Shown here piece after piece: positions 51,695 to 60,010 of a stretch of 64,000 nt of DNA (the first letter of the stretch is position 1; each line of letters begins with the position of its first letter). The stretch is from Brevibacillus reuszeri. Its GTDB lineage: Bacteria > Bacillota > Bacilli > Brevibacillales > Brevibacillaceae. The notes beneath the pieces were generated by a model. It saw only the letters and a program-made list of their open reading frames with translations, was not told the DNA's origin and ran no database searches. Both the position numbers and the translations under genes were made by a program. The stretch spans positions 186,001 through 250,000 of the forward strand of contig NZ_BEXF01000006.1 of the NCBI RefSeq assembly GCF_002897295.1. Reading direction: 5' to 3'.

Positions 51695-53011
51695 TTGAGA
51701 ACAGTACTATCAAAAAAAGACATCATTTTTGTGAGCTTTATGCTTTTTTCCATGTTCTTTGGTGCCGGTAACCTCATTTTTCCACCTTTTCTCGGGCAGT
51801 CTTCTGGAGATCAGGCGTGGTTGTCTCTCATCGGCTTTATTCTGTCAGCGGTCGGGCTGCCCATTCTCGGCGTGGTTGCCATTGCAAAAGCTGGGAGCTT
51901 TCCAGGATTAGCAGGTCGAGTCCATGGTCTTTTCGCTCTTATTTTTCCGTTTTTGATTTATGTTTCAATCGGACCTGGTTTGGCTATTCCGCGTGCAGGC
52001 AGTCTTGCTTTTGAAATGGGGATGGAGCCTTTTTTACCGGTCCAATGGGCTCATTCCGAATCCAGTCTTTTGTTGTACTCATTGGTTTTTTTCGCTATTG
52101 TCTGGTGGTTCAGCTTGTCGCCCTCCAAATTGGTAGATCGGTTTGGCAAGCTGCTGACGCCGACACTGCTGGCGTTGATCGGCATCATTTATGTAAAAAG
52201 CTGGATTACTCCGCTTGGGAGCGCCACTAAGCCAACTGGCAACTATGCATCTCAACCTGTCATCCAAGGGTTTCTGGACGGGTATTTGACCATGGATGCA
52301 TTGGCTGCTCTTGTTTTTGGTATCGTGGTTGCTAATACGCTCAGAAATAAAGGTGTTGAGGATAAAAAGAGCTTGTCTTCCTACATGGTGATTGCAGGTC
52401 TTGGAGCAGGTATACTTTTAACTGTAATTTACGTGATATTAGGCGTTCTCGGTTCAACACATCTTTCTGAGGAGAAGGCTGAAAATGGTGCCCAAATCTT
52501 GACGCTACTGATGAGTAAGCTGTTTGGAGAAAGCGGTACGCTTATTCTAGGTGTCATTTTTACCGTCGCATGCTTGTGTGTATCGATCGGGCTGGTCACA
52601 TCGTGCAGTCAGTACTTTCATCAGCTTTTTGGCAAGCTAAGCTACTCATGGTGGGTGACAATCCTCTGTATCGCAAGCATGGGTGTTGCAAACTTGGGAT
52701 TAACACAGATTTTAAGCGTATCTGTACCGATACTGGGACTGATCTATCCGATGGCGATTGTCCTGATTCTCCTGGGGCTAGCAGAACGCTTCATTTCGCC
52801 ACATTCGTTTGTGTATATTACAGCAGTTGGGGTAGTTGCCTTATTTGGCCTGGTTGACCTCGTTAATACGACTTTTCTTGGGCATCAATGGGACAAGTGG
52901 TTAATACAGCTTCCGTTTTACAAGGAAGGTGCGGGGTGGGTGATGCCTGCCTTGCTGGCAGGATGTGCAGGGATGCTATTCGACTTCAAAAACAGAACGA
53001 GAGAGTATTGA
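51695..53011 (+). CDS. brnQ: Branched-chain amino acid:cation symporter BrnQ
   Basis: This 438-residue protein with about 12 membrane segments opens with FVSFMLFSMFFGAGNLIFPPFLGQ, the signature of the LIVCS family, and includes GFLDGYLTMDALAALVFGIVV and TCLCVSIGLVTSCSQYF-like blocks. It takes up Leu, Ile and Val with Na+ or H+. TTG 51695 follows GGGGGG about ten bases upstream. It is a single gene between two terminators. Confidence 0.9.
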   Translation: MRTVLSKKDIIFVSFMLFSMFFGAGNLIFPPFLGQSSGDQAWLSLIGFILSAVGLPILGVVAIAKAGSFPGLAGRVHGLFALIFPFLIYVSIGPGLAIPRAGSLAFEMGMEPFLPVQWAHSESSLLLYSLVFFAIVWWFSLSPSKLVDRFGKLLTPTLLALIGIIYVKSWITPLGSATKPTGNYASQPVIQGFLDGYLTMDALAALVFGIVVANTLRNKGVEDKKSLSSYMVIAGLGAGILLTVIYVILGVLGSTHLSEEKAENGAQILTLLMSKLFGESGTLILGVIFTVACLCVSIGLVTSCSQYFHQLFGKLSYSWWVTILCIASMGVANLGLTQILSVSVPILGLIYPMAIVLILLGLAERFISPHSFVYITAVGVVALFGLVDLVNTTFLGHQWDKWLIQLPFYKEGAGWVMPALLAGCAGMLFDFKNRTREY

Positions 53012-53019
53012 GACTGGCA

Positions 53020-53051
53020 GGAAGCCTAACGAAAAGGAGGCTTCCTTTTTT
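53020..53051 (+). terminator. Terminator after brnQ
   Basis: GGAAGCCT (53020-53027) pairs with AGGCTTCC (53038-53045), followed by TTTTTT. Confidence 0.85.
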
Positions 53052-53162
53052 CTGTGAAAAGCGTCGAGAGGGGCCAACGGTCATGAACGTTTTGTTACTT
53101 TTTTCATTTCCAGTCGTAATAAGAGTGTACTGATATAACAAGTGGTAGAGAGGAAGAGAAAC

Positions 53163-54371
53163 GTGAGAGGTACTCCTGTGCTGGAGGCAGATCGCATCCA
53201 TCAGCTGGATGGTATACGAGGTTTTGCTCTGTTTGGGATTTTGCTAGTTAACATGCCGACTTTTTTACATCCTATCTTATTTCTTCCCCCGAATGGACTT
53301 CCTTATGATCACTCGATTTCAGATGCATGGATACGGTTGTTGTTTGATATGTTTGTACAAACAAAGTTTTACACGATTTTCTCTTTTTTGTTTGGCGCGG
53401 GGTTTTATTTGTTCATGAGTCGTGCAGAGCAAAAGGGAATGCCGATGAACTCGATGTTTTTGCGAAGAATTACCGTCCTGTTTTTATTGGGGGCCATTCA
53501 TCTTGTTTTTTTCTGGTATGGAGACATATTGCACACGTATGCAATTGCCGGTATGTTGCTGTTGTTGTTTTATAAACGAACGGATAAAACGATTCGTAAT
53601 TGGGCCTGGTCTTTGCTGATCATGGTGCAAGCCATGTACGCACTCTTGTTATTCATTCCGTCAGATCCATCCGTGGTCGGTAGTGATTCACATGCGATTG
53701 CCCAAAGGGCGGTGGCAGCTTATTCAAGTGGGAACTGGGGCGAATGGATGCAATTTCGAATCGCTCATGAACTCCCCATCGTCGCATCCAATGAAATTCT
53801 AGCCATTTTGACTGTCTTCCCGCTTTTTTTGTTCGGACTGCTCGCTACCAGGCACGGTGTCTTTTCGGCAAATGGACAAAACCGCGATGCTATTAAACGA
53901 GTCTGGTGGATGACATTATTGCTCAGTTTTGTTTTTGTTGCGCTCATTCCACTAGTGAAAAATGGATATGTCCAATTCCCTGCACCAGATAATGTGGCTG
54001 TACTCGTATTTGTGAACTGGAGTGGCCTTACTCTAAGTGCTTTCTACATTTGTTCCTTTCTCTTATTATACGAGAAAGATGCCTTTCAAAAAGGAATGAG
54101 GCATTTGGAGGCAGTCGGTAGAATGGCTCTCTCCAATTATTTGGCACAAACCATCGTTACACTTGTGTTGGTTGCGGTTTTCAAGATGTATGGATCACTG
54201 AGCTTACTGGTCGGGCTTGTGTACTGCTTGCTCCTGTTTCCACTGCAGATTGTGGTGAGCAAATGGTGGCTGACTCACTATCAGTTTGGACCAGCCGAAT
54301 GGCTATGGCGTTGTTTGACCTACGCGACAGTCATGCCCATGAAAAGAAATGGAGGAAATCATGAGATTTGA
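53163..54371 (+). CDS. DUF418 family membrane protein
   Basis: This 402-residue protein with about ten membrane segments has the DUF418 layout: IHQLDGIRGFALFGILLVNMPTF, FLFGAGFYLFMSRAEQKG, FLRRITVLFLLGAIHLVFFWYGDILHTYAI and the C-terminal VGRMALSNYLAQT and WLTHYQFGPAEWLWRCLTY. The family (YeiB-like) is uncharacterised and distantly related to acyltransferases. GTG 53163 has AGAGAGGAAGAG upstream; GTG 53142 precedes that site. A short membrane peptide gene starts within its last codons. Confidence 0.85.
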   Translation: MRGTPVLEADRIHQLDGIRGFALFGILLVNMPTFLHPILFLPPNGLPYDHSISDAWIRLLFDMFVQTKFYTIFSFLFGAGFYLFMSRAEQKGMPMNSMFLRRITVLFLLGAIHLVFFWYGDILHTYAIAGMLLLLFYKRTDKTIRNWAWSLLIMVQAMYALLLFIPSDPSVVGSDSHAIAQRAVAAYSSGNWGEWMQFRIAHELPIVASNEILAILTVFPLFLFGLLATRHGVFSANGQNRDAIKRVWWMTLLLSFVFVALIPLVKNGYVQFPAPDNVAVLVFVNWSGLTLSAFYICSFLLLYEKDAFQKGMRHLEAVGRMALSNYLAQTIVTLVLVAVFKMYGSLSLLVGLVYCLLLFPLQIVVSKWWLTHYQFGPAEWLWRCLTYATVMPMKRNGGNHEI

Positions 54372-54459
54372 TACGATTTTGACGATTGCGATCGTTCTTA
54401 TCTTGACATCCTGTTATTGTTACCTATGGAAATGGTTGCGTTCAAAAGCGTCCAGCTAA
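54361..54459 (+). CDS. Small membrane peptide (32 residues), overlapping the end of the DUF418 gene
   Basis: ATG 54361 lies in the -1/+1 frame within the last codons of the DUF418 gene and has GGAGG eight bases upstream. The peptide has one hydrophobic segment (FDTILTIAIVLILTSCYCYLW) and a short basic end (KWLRSKASS). A terminator overlaps its stop. It could be a coupled small membrane protein, and in size and charge it resembles type I toxin peptides, but nothing proves that. Confidence 0.5.
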   Translation: MRFDTILTIAIVLILTSCYCYLWKWLRSKASS

Positions 54460-54476
54460 GCTGGGCGTTTTTCTTT
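54447..54476 (+). terminator. Terminator after the small peptide gene
   Basis: GCGTCCAGC pairs with GCTGGGCGT (two wobbles) over a 3-4 base loop, followed by TTTTTCTTTTT. It overlaps the stop codon of the small peptide. Confidence 0.75.
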
Positions 54477-54483
54477 TTGGGAA

Positions 54484-54531
54484 AAAGCGCGGTCGCTCAT
54501 CTGTGAGAAGTCCTCGATAGAGGTTTTTTTA
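54484..54531 (+). repeat. 48-nt terminator-like direct repeat, copy 1
   Basis: The element contains AAAGCGCGGTC, a mini-hairpin CTCA-TCTG-TGAG, and CCTC-GATA-GAGG followed by seven T. Copy 2 begins 127 bases downstream and differs at two positions, one in a loop. No obvious coding function. Confidence 0.8.
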
Positions 54532-54610
54532 CGTGTAAGAAAGTTTAATTACTTCACCGTGCGAAAGCGTCATTGCTTAAATTTTCTGGAACGCATAAAA
54601 ACCAACCGCT

Positions 54611-54658
54611 AAAGCGCGGTCACTCATCTTTGAGAAGTCCTCGATAGAGGTTTTTTTA
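54611..54658 (+). repeat. 48-nt terminator-like direct repeat, copy 2
   Basis: It is identical to copy 1 at 46 of 48 bases. The two differences (G/A before CTCA, G/T in the TCTG loop) leave both mini-hairpins intact. It lies about 90 bases before the germination operon, and an upstream ACCGC could pair with its GCGGT. Confidence 0.8.
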
Positions 54659-54744
54659 TGCATGGAAATAGCAGGATAAAACTGCTGCTAAATGGGCAAA
54701 ATTTCCCTATCTTCGTCCGTGGATCGTCGAGAGGGGGTGGCTAG

Positions 54745-56313
54745 GTGAATCGGAACGCACGCAAATGGTGGAGGATGAATAAACAAAAGCTGCAACAGCA
54801 ACAGCAAAAGCCCGAGTCAAGCACACAGATAGCCAAAGAGCTTGCAGCGAACGAAGCTATTCTGCGTGAGCTATACACCAATTGTGCGGATGTCGTTTAC
54901 CGATCGTTTCTTATTGGCGGCTCGACGAAAGCACTTGTTATTTACATAGATGGCCTCTCAAACACTGAGGAGCTTGACAGAAGTGTCCTGTCCTCCTTGA
55001 TGAACGGGAAGGTATCTAAAGAGACGAATGCACGCAAGCTCGTGGAAAAGACGATTACGGTCTCAAAATGGCGAGAAATCACTACGCTTGAAGATTGTCT
55101 AGAATCCATCTCAAACGGCTGTCCAGTTCTTTTGATCGATCAGCAAGAAGCAGCACTTTCTTTTGGGTTGGAGAAGTGGGAGAAGCGTGCCATCGAAGAG
55201 CCAGTCGCAGAAGGAGTCGTGAGAGGACCGCGTGAGGGCTTTACTGAATCCATAAACGTCAACACCTCATTGCTCCGGAGACTCATCAAAAGTCCAGCGC
55301 TGAAGATGGAGCTGATGCAAATAGGCGGGTACACAAAAACAAAAGTAATTCTCGCCTATATTGATGGCATTGTAGACCCGACTCTGGTAACAGAGCTCAA
55401 GGCTAGATTAAACCGAATAGATATTGATGGCGTGTTGGAAAGTGGATACATTGAAGAACTGATAGAAGATCATCCTGCCTCACCGTTTCCACAAATATTG
55501 AGCACGGAGAGACCAGACGTTGCGTGTGGGAACTTACTGGAAGGTCGAGTAGTGATTCTGGTGGATGGTACGCCGTTCATCTTGATTGCACCGACCACAT
55601 TGATAGCCCTTTTGCAATCGAGTGAGGACTACTACCAGCGTTCCTTTGCCAGTACGGCGATCCGCTTGCTGCGATATGTATTTACACTCATGTCTTTTTT
55701 ACTGCCATCCCTTTATGTAGCGCTAATTACCTTCCACCACGAGATGGTTCCAACCTCGTTATTAATCAGTATGGCATCCTCGCGGGAAGCTGTTCCGTTC
55801 CCTGCATTAGTTGAAGCTTTGCTTATGGAGATAACCTTCGAAGCCTTGCGTGAAGCGGGGGTGAGACTCCCAAAGCAGGTAGGGGCAGCGGTAAGTATCG
55901 TCGGAGCATTGGTTATTGGGCAGGCTGCGGTTCAAGCTGGTCTGGTTTCTGCTCCGATGGTTATTGTGGTAGCCATTACGGGTATCGCATCCTTTATGAT
56001 TCCGCACTACATCGCAGGGATTGCGATCAGACTTTTGCGTTTTCCCATGATGTTTCTCGCGGGTACGTTAGGCCTTTTGGGCATCATGCTAGGTATTATT
56101 GCGACGGTCGTCCACTTGTGCACGATCCGCTCCGTTGGCGTGCCATATTTGACTCCATTTGCCCCACTGAAAGGAAGGGAACTAAAAGATGCACTTGTAC
56201 GTGCACCTTGGTGGATGCTAAATACAAGGCCGCGGTTGACTGGAGAATCAAATATGTACCGGCAATCTCAGGGATTAAAGCCTGATCCATCGAAAGGAGG
56301 CGACAAATCATGA
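54745..56313 (+). CDS. Spore germination protein, GerA-type A subunit
   Basis: This 522-residue protein of the GerA/GerKA family has a soluble N-terminal half (about residues 30-290, with DVVYRSFLIGGSTKALVIYIDGL) and a membrane domain with four to five helices (LIASMASSREAVPFPALVEALLMEITFEALREAGVRLP region, then GAALVIGQAAVQAGLVSAPMVIVVAITGIASF-like blocks). It is the A subunit of a germinant receptor in the inner spore membrane. GTG 54745 follows GAGGGGG. It heads the operon; its stop overlaps the ATG of the D-type gene. The germinant is unknown. Confidence 0.9.
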   Translation: MNRNARKWWRMNKQKLQQQQQKPESSTQIAKELAANEAILRELYTNCADVVYRSFLIGGSTKALVIYIDGLSNTEELDRSVLSSLMNGKVSKETNARKLVEKTITVSKWREITTLEDCLESISNGCPVLLIDQQEAALSFGLEKWEKRAIEEPVAEGVVRGPREGFTESINVNTSLLRRLIKSPALKMELMQIGGYTKTKVILAYIDGIVDPTLVTELKARLNRIDIDGVLESGYIEELIEDHPASPFPQILSTERPDVACGNLLEGRVVILVDGTPFILIAPTTLIALLQSSEDYYQRSFASTAIRLLRYVFTLMSFLLPSLYVALITFHHEMVPTSLLISMASSREAVPFPALVEALLMEITFEALREAGVRLPKQVGAAVSIVGALVIGQAAVQAGLVSAPMVIVVAITGIASFMIPHYIAGIAIRLLRFPMMFLAGTLGLLGIMLGIIATVVHLCTIRSVGVPYLTPFAPLKGRELKDALVRAPWWMLNTRPRLTGESNMYRQSQGLKPDPSKGGDKS

Positions 56314-56528
56314 AATGGGGGCTGTTGTTGGGCATGAGTACGTTAGTTGGGCTAATTATCATTTACGAGTGGCCCAAGCTAAAGCCGCTCCCGAAGAAAG
56401 ACAAGCTGAGCTTCTTTGTTCTTGTGTTTATGGGGTGGTTTCTTTCGCTGTTTGACCTTCCCAATATTCCAGGCCCTACTTCAATGATCGAATCACTCTT
56501 CAAGCCGTTTTCGAAAATGCTGGAGTAA
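56310..56528 (+). CDS. Small two-span germinant receptor D-type subunit (copy 1)
   Basis: This 72-residue protein has two hydrophobic segments (GLLLGMSTLVGLIIIYEW and LSFFVLVFMGWFLSLF) and an end with NIPGPTSMIESLFKPFSKML. It is paralogous to the gene at 63403, which shares the MKW start and the PGPS..IFKP pattern. Small two-span D subunits are known in GerA-type operons of Bacillus and modulate receptor function; assignment is by position and topology. It overlaps both neighbours by a few bases. Confidence 0.75.
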   Translation: MKWGLLLGMSTLVGLIIIYEWPKLKPLPKKDKLSFFVLVFMGWFLSLFDLPNIPGPTSMIESLFKPFSKMLE

Positions 56529-57676
56529 TGATAGAAGAGGGTGGGAAGGTGCTAGGTAACGAGAAAATATCGGCCGGACAGATGGGCTTGTTGATGTTTT
56601 TTGCCATCTCCGCTTCAGCTGTAACAGTAATCCCCGGGATAACTGGAAAATACGCTCAGAATGATCTGTGGCTCTCTCCCATTTGGGCGTCACTCATCGG
56701 CTATGTAACAGTATATATCGCCTATCGGCTACACCAGCTTTATCCGAAGCAGTCCATCATCCAATATAGTCAAACCATTTTGGGGAGCTTTCTAGGAAAG
56801 GTCACAAGTCTCTATTTTGTTTTTTTCTATTTACATCTGACGGGTCTGATTGTAAGAGGCTACGCAGAATTTGTCGTCGGCAATTTCCTCACGAGAACGC
56901 CAATTAGTGTTGTCATGATCAGTATGGTGATGGTCGCTGCACTTGCTGTCAAAGGAGGGGTTGAAGTATTAGGGAGGACAGCGCAATTGTTTTTCTTCAT
57001 TTTTCTGTTACCTGTCGCCCTCATGCCAACCTTACTCGGTTCTATGAAGCTTCAATTCCTGTTTCCCATCCTGGAGCATGGTCTAAAACCGACGTTCCTG
57101 GGGGCGGCTTCTCCGCAAGCATGGTTTAGTGAGATTTTTATTATGGCATTCTTTCTTCCTTTTGTATCAAACCAGGGAAAAAGTATGCGAGCAGGCATGT
57201 GGAGCGTATTTGGGACGATGATGTTACTTACGATTATCAATGTGTTTATTTTACTTGTCATGGGAAGACAGGTCGGAGATTTTCTGTACCCAGTAATGGT
57301 TGCATTTCGCTACATCAGTGTCGCCGATTTCTTTCAGAATCTGGATTCGGTTGTCATGGGTATTTGGATTATCGGGATGTTCCAGAAAATCAGTGTCTTT
57401 TATTACGCTTCTGTTATCGGAACGAGTCAGCTGCTAGGGCTTCGTGACTATCGTCCACTTGTCCTGCCATTTGGCATATTGGTCGTAATCATGGGGTTTT
57501 GGTCAGTCCCGGACCAGCTTCACGTTAGCGCATTCGATACTTTCGCCTTTCCATTCTACGGCCCACTCGTTCAAACGGTCTTTCCTATTCTGCTGCTGAT
57601 CCTTGCTTTTTGGCAAAAAAGAGGGCAGGCAAGTCATGCAGGGCGCACCGCTCTGTCAGATGACACCGAATCATAG
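56528..57676 (+). CDS. Spore germination protein, B subunit (GerAB/GerKB type), copy 1
   Basis: This 382-residue protein with about ten membrane segments belongs to the amino acid permease-like B subunits: KISAGQMGLLMFFAISAS, YAQNDLWLSPIWASLIGYVTVYIAYRLHQLYP and LEHGLKPTFLGAASPQAWFSEIFIMAFFLPFV. In germinant receptors the B subunit binds the ligand. The stop of the D gene overlaps ATG 56528; GTG 56549 after GAGGGTGGG is another possible start. A second B gene follows at once. Confidence 0.88.
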   Translation: MIEEGGKVLGNEKISAGQMGLLMFFAISASAVTVIPGITGKYAQNDLWLSPIWASLIGYVTVYIAYRLHQLYPKQSIIQYSQTILGSFLGKVTSLYFVFFYLHLTGLIVRGYAEFVVGNFLTRTPISVVMISMVMVAALAVKGGVEVLGRTAQLFFFIFLLPVALMPTLLGSMKLQFLFPILEHGLKPTFLGAASPQAWFSEIFIMAFFLPFVSNQGKSMRAGMWSVFGTMMLLTIINVFILLVMGRQVGDFLYPVMVAFRYISVADFFQNLDSVVMGIWIIGMFQKISVFYYASVIGTSQLLGLRDYRPLVLPFGILVVIMGFWSVPDQLHVSAFDTFAFPFYGPLVQTVFPILLLILAFWQKRGQASHAGRTALSDDTES

Positions 57677-57695
57677 TCAGGGGGATCAACGATAC

Positions 57696-58802
57696 ATGCT
57701 GGAGACAGGAAAAATATCAGCCTTACAAATGGGAATGACGATTTATCCGGTCATGATGTCTACGGCGATGCTAGCTGGACCAAATATTATGGCGAGGGAA
57801 GCAATGAATGACTTGTGGATATCACCAATCTGGGCCTCTCTTATCGGATTTCTTAGCGTGTACACTACTTCCCAGCTGCACGCAAAATATCCCCAAAAAA
57901 CGTTCATCGAGCAGAGCGAAGAAATCCTCGGGAAGCTATTTGGCAAGTTGCTCAGTTTTTTCTACGTCTGCTTCTTGCTGCAGATTAACGGCTACATTGT
58001 TCGCGAATACGCAGATTTTATTTCTATCTTTTTGATAAAGACTCCACTCAGTATGATTTCTGGAGTCCTAGTGCTTGTTTGTGCCATGGCGGTGATGGGA
58101 GGTGTGGAGGTTATGGCAAGATCAGCACAGTTTTTTTTTCCGCTGTTCGTCATTCCTTTGCTGGTCATGATTGGGCTGATCTTCCCGGATTTGGAGCCGC
58201 GAAACATTTTTCCGATTCTAGGGAATGGCTTGATCCCGTCATTAAAGGGAGCAATTACACCCCAAGGATGGTTCAGTGAAGTGTTTCTCATCTCCTTTTT
58301 GCTGCCCTTCCTCACTGACGAGAAAAAAGGAAAGCGATACGGAATGATTACGGTTGGACTGGTCATGATCTCTATGATTATGGTAAATCTCGTTACATTT
58401 TTTTTGATGGGAGATGCTACAGGACGAATTCTGTTTCCCGTCATGGACACAGCCAGATATGTAAGTGCTGCTGACTTCTTTGAAAATCTAGAGTCGGGAG
58501 TCATGGCGATATGGGTGATTGGCGCGTTTGTAAAAGTCTCCATGTTTTACTACGCTACGGTCCTCGGAGCTGCTCAATGGCTGAATCTTACCACGTATCG
58601 ACCGATTGTTCTTCCGATTGGACTTCTTACCGTGATCTTCAGTTTTTGGGGCTTGCCTAATTTAGCCGTAGTAGGGGATTTGCATCTTTTGGTCATCCCA
58701 GTTCTGCTTGTTTCGTTTTGTTGTCTAATTCCAGTCATCCTGCTTGTCATTTCTGCTTTTAAAAAAAGCAACACTGCTTACAAAGGAGCAAGGTCAGGAT
58801 GA
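57696..58802 (+). CDS. Spore germination protein, B subunit, copy 2
   Basis: This 368-residue paralogue of the preceding gene has the same landmarks (KISALQMGMTIYPVM, MNDLWISPIWASLIGFLSVYTTSQLHAKYPQKT, GNGLIPSLKGAITPQGWFSEVFLISFLLPFL). ATG 57696 follows AGGGGG at about 11 bases; a frame extending to 57603 lies within copy 1. Two B subunits in one operon suggest receptors of two ligand specificities sharing the A and C subunits. The stop overlaps the ATG of gerC. Confidence 0.88.
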   Translation: MLETGKISALQMGMTIYPVMMSTAMLAGPNIMAREAMNDLWISPIWASLIGFLSVYTTSQLHAKYPQKTFIEQSEEILGKLFGKLLSFFYVCFLLQINGYIVREYADFISIFLIKTPLSMISGVLVLVCAMAVMGGVEVMARSAQFFFPLFVIPLLVMIGLIFPDLEPRNIFPILGNGLIPSLKGAITPQGWFSEVFLISFLLPFLTDEKKGKRYGMITVGLVMISMIMVNLVTFFLMGDATGRILFPVMDTARYVSAADFFENLESGVMAIWVIGAFVKVSMFYYATVLGAAQWLNLTTYRPIVLPIGLLTVIFSFWGLPNLAVVGDLHLLVIPVLLVSFCCLIPVILLVISAFKKSNTAYKGARSG

Positions 58803-59974
58803 GTGCGAAGTATATGGTTCTTGTCTTTTGCAGTTTGTTGCTTGGCGGGTGCTGGGACCGGACAGAAATCAATGATTTGGCGATTGTCACCGCAGCTGCT
58901 ATCGATAATGAGGAAGACCAGAAGCTCAGATTGAGTATTCAGGTGTTTATACCGCGAGAGCTAACGAGTGGACAAGGAGGGACAGGTAGTGGTGGAGGTG
59001 AACTGACAACTGTTTACAGTGGGACGGGGGTTAATATTTCCGACGCAATGTCCAAAGTTCAAGCCAAGCTTCCCCGTAAAATTTTTTGGGGACATTGCAA
59101 GGTATATCTGTTTGGTGAGGAAGCGGCAAAACAAGGAATGGCGGAGCATATCGACTTTCTCGTCCGACATCCCGGTCCCCGCAATCGAGCCTATTTGTAT
59201 GTAACAAGGGGAAAAGCAAAAGAAGGGCTTGCCCTAAAAACGGTACTTGAGCGCTCTTCTGCCGAGGCTCTGCGCGAATTCGCGAGTCTCCATATTGGAA
59301 TGGCGGTGACCCTCGTCGATTACCGAAACATGCTAAAAAGCGAGTCAGAGGCGGTCGCTGTCCCAATGATCGAGAATGGATCGAAGCTACAAACGCCAGC
59401 GCAAATCCAAACTAAATCCATATTAATCGGAACAGCCGTTTTTAAGAAGGATAAAATGATCGGTCACATTTCTCCAAAGGTAACACGCGGACTTATGTGG
59501 CTACGAAATGAAGTTACCGACGCAGCCATTACGATACAACCACCACATGTCAACGGCATTGTTTCCGTAATCCCTAGCCGTTCCAAGGTAACACTGGACC
59601 CTCTCATAAAAAATGGAAAGTGGAGTATATCGGTCAAAGTCGACACGGAAGGTGATGTCGTAGAAAACGGTACATTGCTCAACCTCATGAATCCTGACTT
59701 GCTCGCTATCGTCCAAAAAGCAGTCCGCGATGATATTCAAGCGCGAATCACCTTTTCACTCGGTACCTTGCAAAAGGAATTGAAGGTAGATGTGGCAAAC
59801 TTCGCGGGTGCTTTTCACCGGAAGTATCCAAAAGAGTGGGAGCAAAACAAAGATCAATGGGAAAAGATTTTTCCGGAGGTAGAGGTCCGAAGCCAAATCA
59901 ATGCTAAAATCCGACGACCTGGATTGATCTCAGCACCTGCGGGTGTTCCTCAGGAGGACGTTATTAAAGAGTAG
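58799..59974 (+). CDS. Spore germination lipoprotein, C subunit (GerAC/GerKC type), copy 1
   Basis: This 391-residue lipoprotein has a lipobox ending LGGC at Cys18 followed by WDRTEINDLAI, the hallmark of GerAC-type proteins. Further blocks are LPRKIFWGHCKVYLFGEEAAKQGM and RGLMWLRNEVTDAAITI. It attaches to the outer face of the inner spore membrane. AAAGGAGCAAGG precedes ATG 58799, which overlaps the end of the B gene. It completes the first receptor set (A-D-B-B-C). Confidence 0.92.
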   Translation: MSAKYMVLVFCSLLLGGCWDRTEINDLAIVTAAAIDNEEDQKLRLSIQVFIPRELTSGQGGTGSGGGELTTVYSGTGVNISDAMSKVQAKLPRKIFWGHCKVYLFGEEAAKQGMAEHIDFLVRHPGPRNRAYLYVTRGKAKEGLALKTVLERSSAEALREFASLHIGMAVTLVDYRNMLKSESEAVAVPMIENGSKLQTPAQIQTKSILIGTAVFKKDKMIGHISPKVTRGLMWLRNEVTDAAITIQPPHVNGIVSVIPSRSKVTLDPLIKNGKWSISVKVDTEGDVVENGTLLNLMNPDLLAIVQKAVRDDIQARITFSLGTLQKELKVDVANFAGAFHRKYPKEWEQNKDQWEKIFPEVEVRSQINAKIRRPGLISAPAGVPQEDVIKE

Positions 59975-60010
59975 GCTTTGGATAAAAAAGGTCCAGAAAG
60001 GGGGCAGAGC

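Noticed and set aside
51529..51777. A minus-strand frame of 82 residues ending next to a bidirectional-looking terminator, with AAAGGTGG before its ATG
   Set aside because: The first third overlaps the conserved start of brnQ in antisense, the putative binding site is the reverse of a conserved brnQ segment, and no family is recognised. A short real gene in the lower part cannot be excluded.
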